Source of the DNA: Spirochaetales bacterium
Lineage (GTDB): Bacteria; Spirochaetota; Spirochaetia; DSM-16054; Sediminispirochaetaceae
Reading direction: 5' to 3'
Assembly: GCA_021767325.1 (NCBI GenBank)
Contig: JAASTM010000182.1
Location: 1-5,732, forward strand
Length of the DNA stretch: 5,732 bases
The position numbers and the translations under genes are program-made. The stretch's first letter is position 1; every line of letters starts with the position of its first letter. The notes below the pieces were generated by a model. That model worked only from the letters and a program-made list of their open reading frames with translations. It had not been told where the DNA came from and searched no databases. Of the stretch, positions 5,070 through 5,732 are shown piece by piece.

Positions 5070-5732
5070 ATGAAAAGAGTTCTTATCATTGCAGCAGTAG
5101 TGCTTATTGCGGCTGTTGCAGCTATCGTGCTGTTCACTCCTGGTAAAAGTGAACCGGCACCCGCCCACGCAGAGTCGCAGGACACTGCAGAAGATCAGAC
5201 AGTTCAAGCCGAAGAGTTGGTGATTTACGCATACGACTCTTTCACCTCGGAATGGGGCCCGGGTCCCGAGATCAGTGCCCGCTTTGAAGAGAAGTACGGT
5301 ATTCCGGTCGAGATGCGATCGGTGGGAGACGCCGGACAGGTTCTTCAGAAAGCGGTGCTGGAAAAGAACGATCCGCAGGCGGACATTCTGATTGGTATTG
5401 ATAACAACATGATAACCCGCGCAAAAAACGAAGATGTACTGCAGCCCTACACCTCTCCAAACCTCGAGAAGGTGCCGCAGGACCTAATTTTTGACAGCGA
5501 ACATCATGTAACGCCCTACGATTACGGGTATTTTTCGATCATTTACGATTCCCAGAAAATCGACAACCCGCCCAAGAGTCTCGATGACCTGACTGCTAAA
5601 CGCTTCGAGGACAAGTTGATTCTCATGGATCCGCGCACTTCGAGCCCCGGTCTGGGTTTTCTGATGTGGACCATCTATGAATACGGCGACCAATTCGTAG
5701 AATACTGGGAAGAGCTGCAGGCCTCCACCCTC
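5070..5732 (+). CDS. tbpA: Thiamine-binding periplasmic protein of an ABC transporter (3' end missing)
   Basis: The first 221 residues are visible and open to the right edge; E. coli TbpA (ThiB) has 327, so roughly the last third is missing. The protein captures thiamine and its phosphates outside the inner membrane and delivers them to the ThiP/ThiQ transporter. Resemblance to E. coli TbpA is clear along the length: YDSFTSEWGPGP (55-66), ADILIGIDNNMI (104-115), PYDYGYFSIIYD (149-160), NPPKSL (166-171) and DPRTSSPGLGFLMW (187-200). The N-terminus has a basic MKR, a hydrophobic segment at about 4-22 and a Pro/Ala/acid-rich linker to about 49. There is no cysteine in the visible part, so it is not a lipoprotein. 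It may be cleaved after AHA (32-34) or stay anchored by its signal segment. A TPP riboswitch and its own promoter precede it, predicting repression when TPP is abundant. thiP and thiQ would be expected downstream. Confidence 0.93.
   Translation, partial: MKRVLIIAAVVLIAAVAAIVLFTPGKSEPAPAHAESQDTAEDQTVQAEELVIYAYDSFTSEWGPGPEISARFEEKYGIPVEMRSVGDAGQVLQKAVLEKNDPQADILIGIDNNMITRAKNEDVLQPYTSPNLEKVPQDLIFDSEHHVTPYDYGYFSIIYDSQKIDNPPKSLDDLTAKRFEDKLILMDPRTSSPGLGFLMWTIYEYGDQFVEYWEELQASTL

Noticed and set aside
4614..5207. 197-codon open frame on the minus strand across the end of phoR, the riboswitch and the start of tbpA
   Set aside because: It would cross a structured RNA and two well-supported genes; the product is rich in Cys and Arg without a recognisable fold.

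Overview
This is an ordinary chromosomal segment of a free-living, diderm-type bacterium with moderate GC content. No mobile element, CRISPR array, tRNA or rRNA is visible. A spirochaete is a plausible source: TPP-riboswitch-controlled thiamine-binding protein genes are known there, and the MurG carries a HESD variant of its acceptor-side motif. This is an inference with low confidence, and composition or protein searches would be needed to settle it.

Left part (1-1514, minus strand): a murG-cvpA pair. murG encodes the lipid II-forming glycosyltransferase. Its stop codon overlaps the start of a CvpA-family membrane protein gene (ATGA, 402-405), which runs off the left edge. A candidate promoter for the pair lies at 1544-1572.

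Divergent control region (1515-1697): this faces murG on the left and the phosphate genes on the right. It holds a striking array of 7-bp units with an 11-bp period (1604-1643), placed just upstream of an extended -10 element. This is the layout expected of a PhoB/PhoP operator. The repeat unit is TTTAACA-like, closer to the Bacillus PhoP half-site than to the E. coli CTGTCAT unit.

Middle (1698-4894, plus strand): a compact phoU-phoB-phoR operon encoding the phosphate-signalling modulator, the response regulator and a sensor kinase. The kinase has a large extracytoplasmic sensor region, HAMP and PAS domains. No pst transporter gene is in the window. The operator array suggests the operon is autoregulated by PhoB.

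Right part (4891-5732, plus strand): a near-consensus sigma-70-type promoter whose -35 box overlaps the phoR stop codon, a complete TPP riboswitch aptamer, a plausible mutually exclusive hairpin pair as expression platform, and the 5' two thirds of a thiamine-binding periplasmic protein gene (tbpA/thiB). This gene is cut off by the right edge. The arrangement indicates thiamine uptake repressed by intracellular thiamine pyrophosphate.

No wholly new gene system was found. The best targets for follow-up are the non-coliform Pho operator, the riboswitch with its compact switching region, and the overlap of the riboswitch promoter with the end of phoR.
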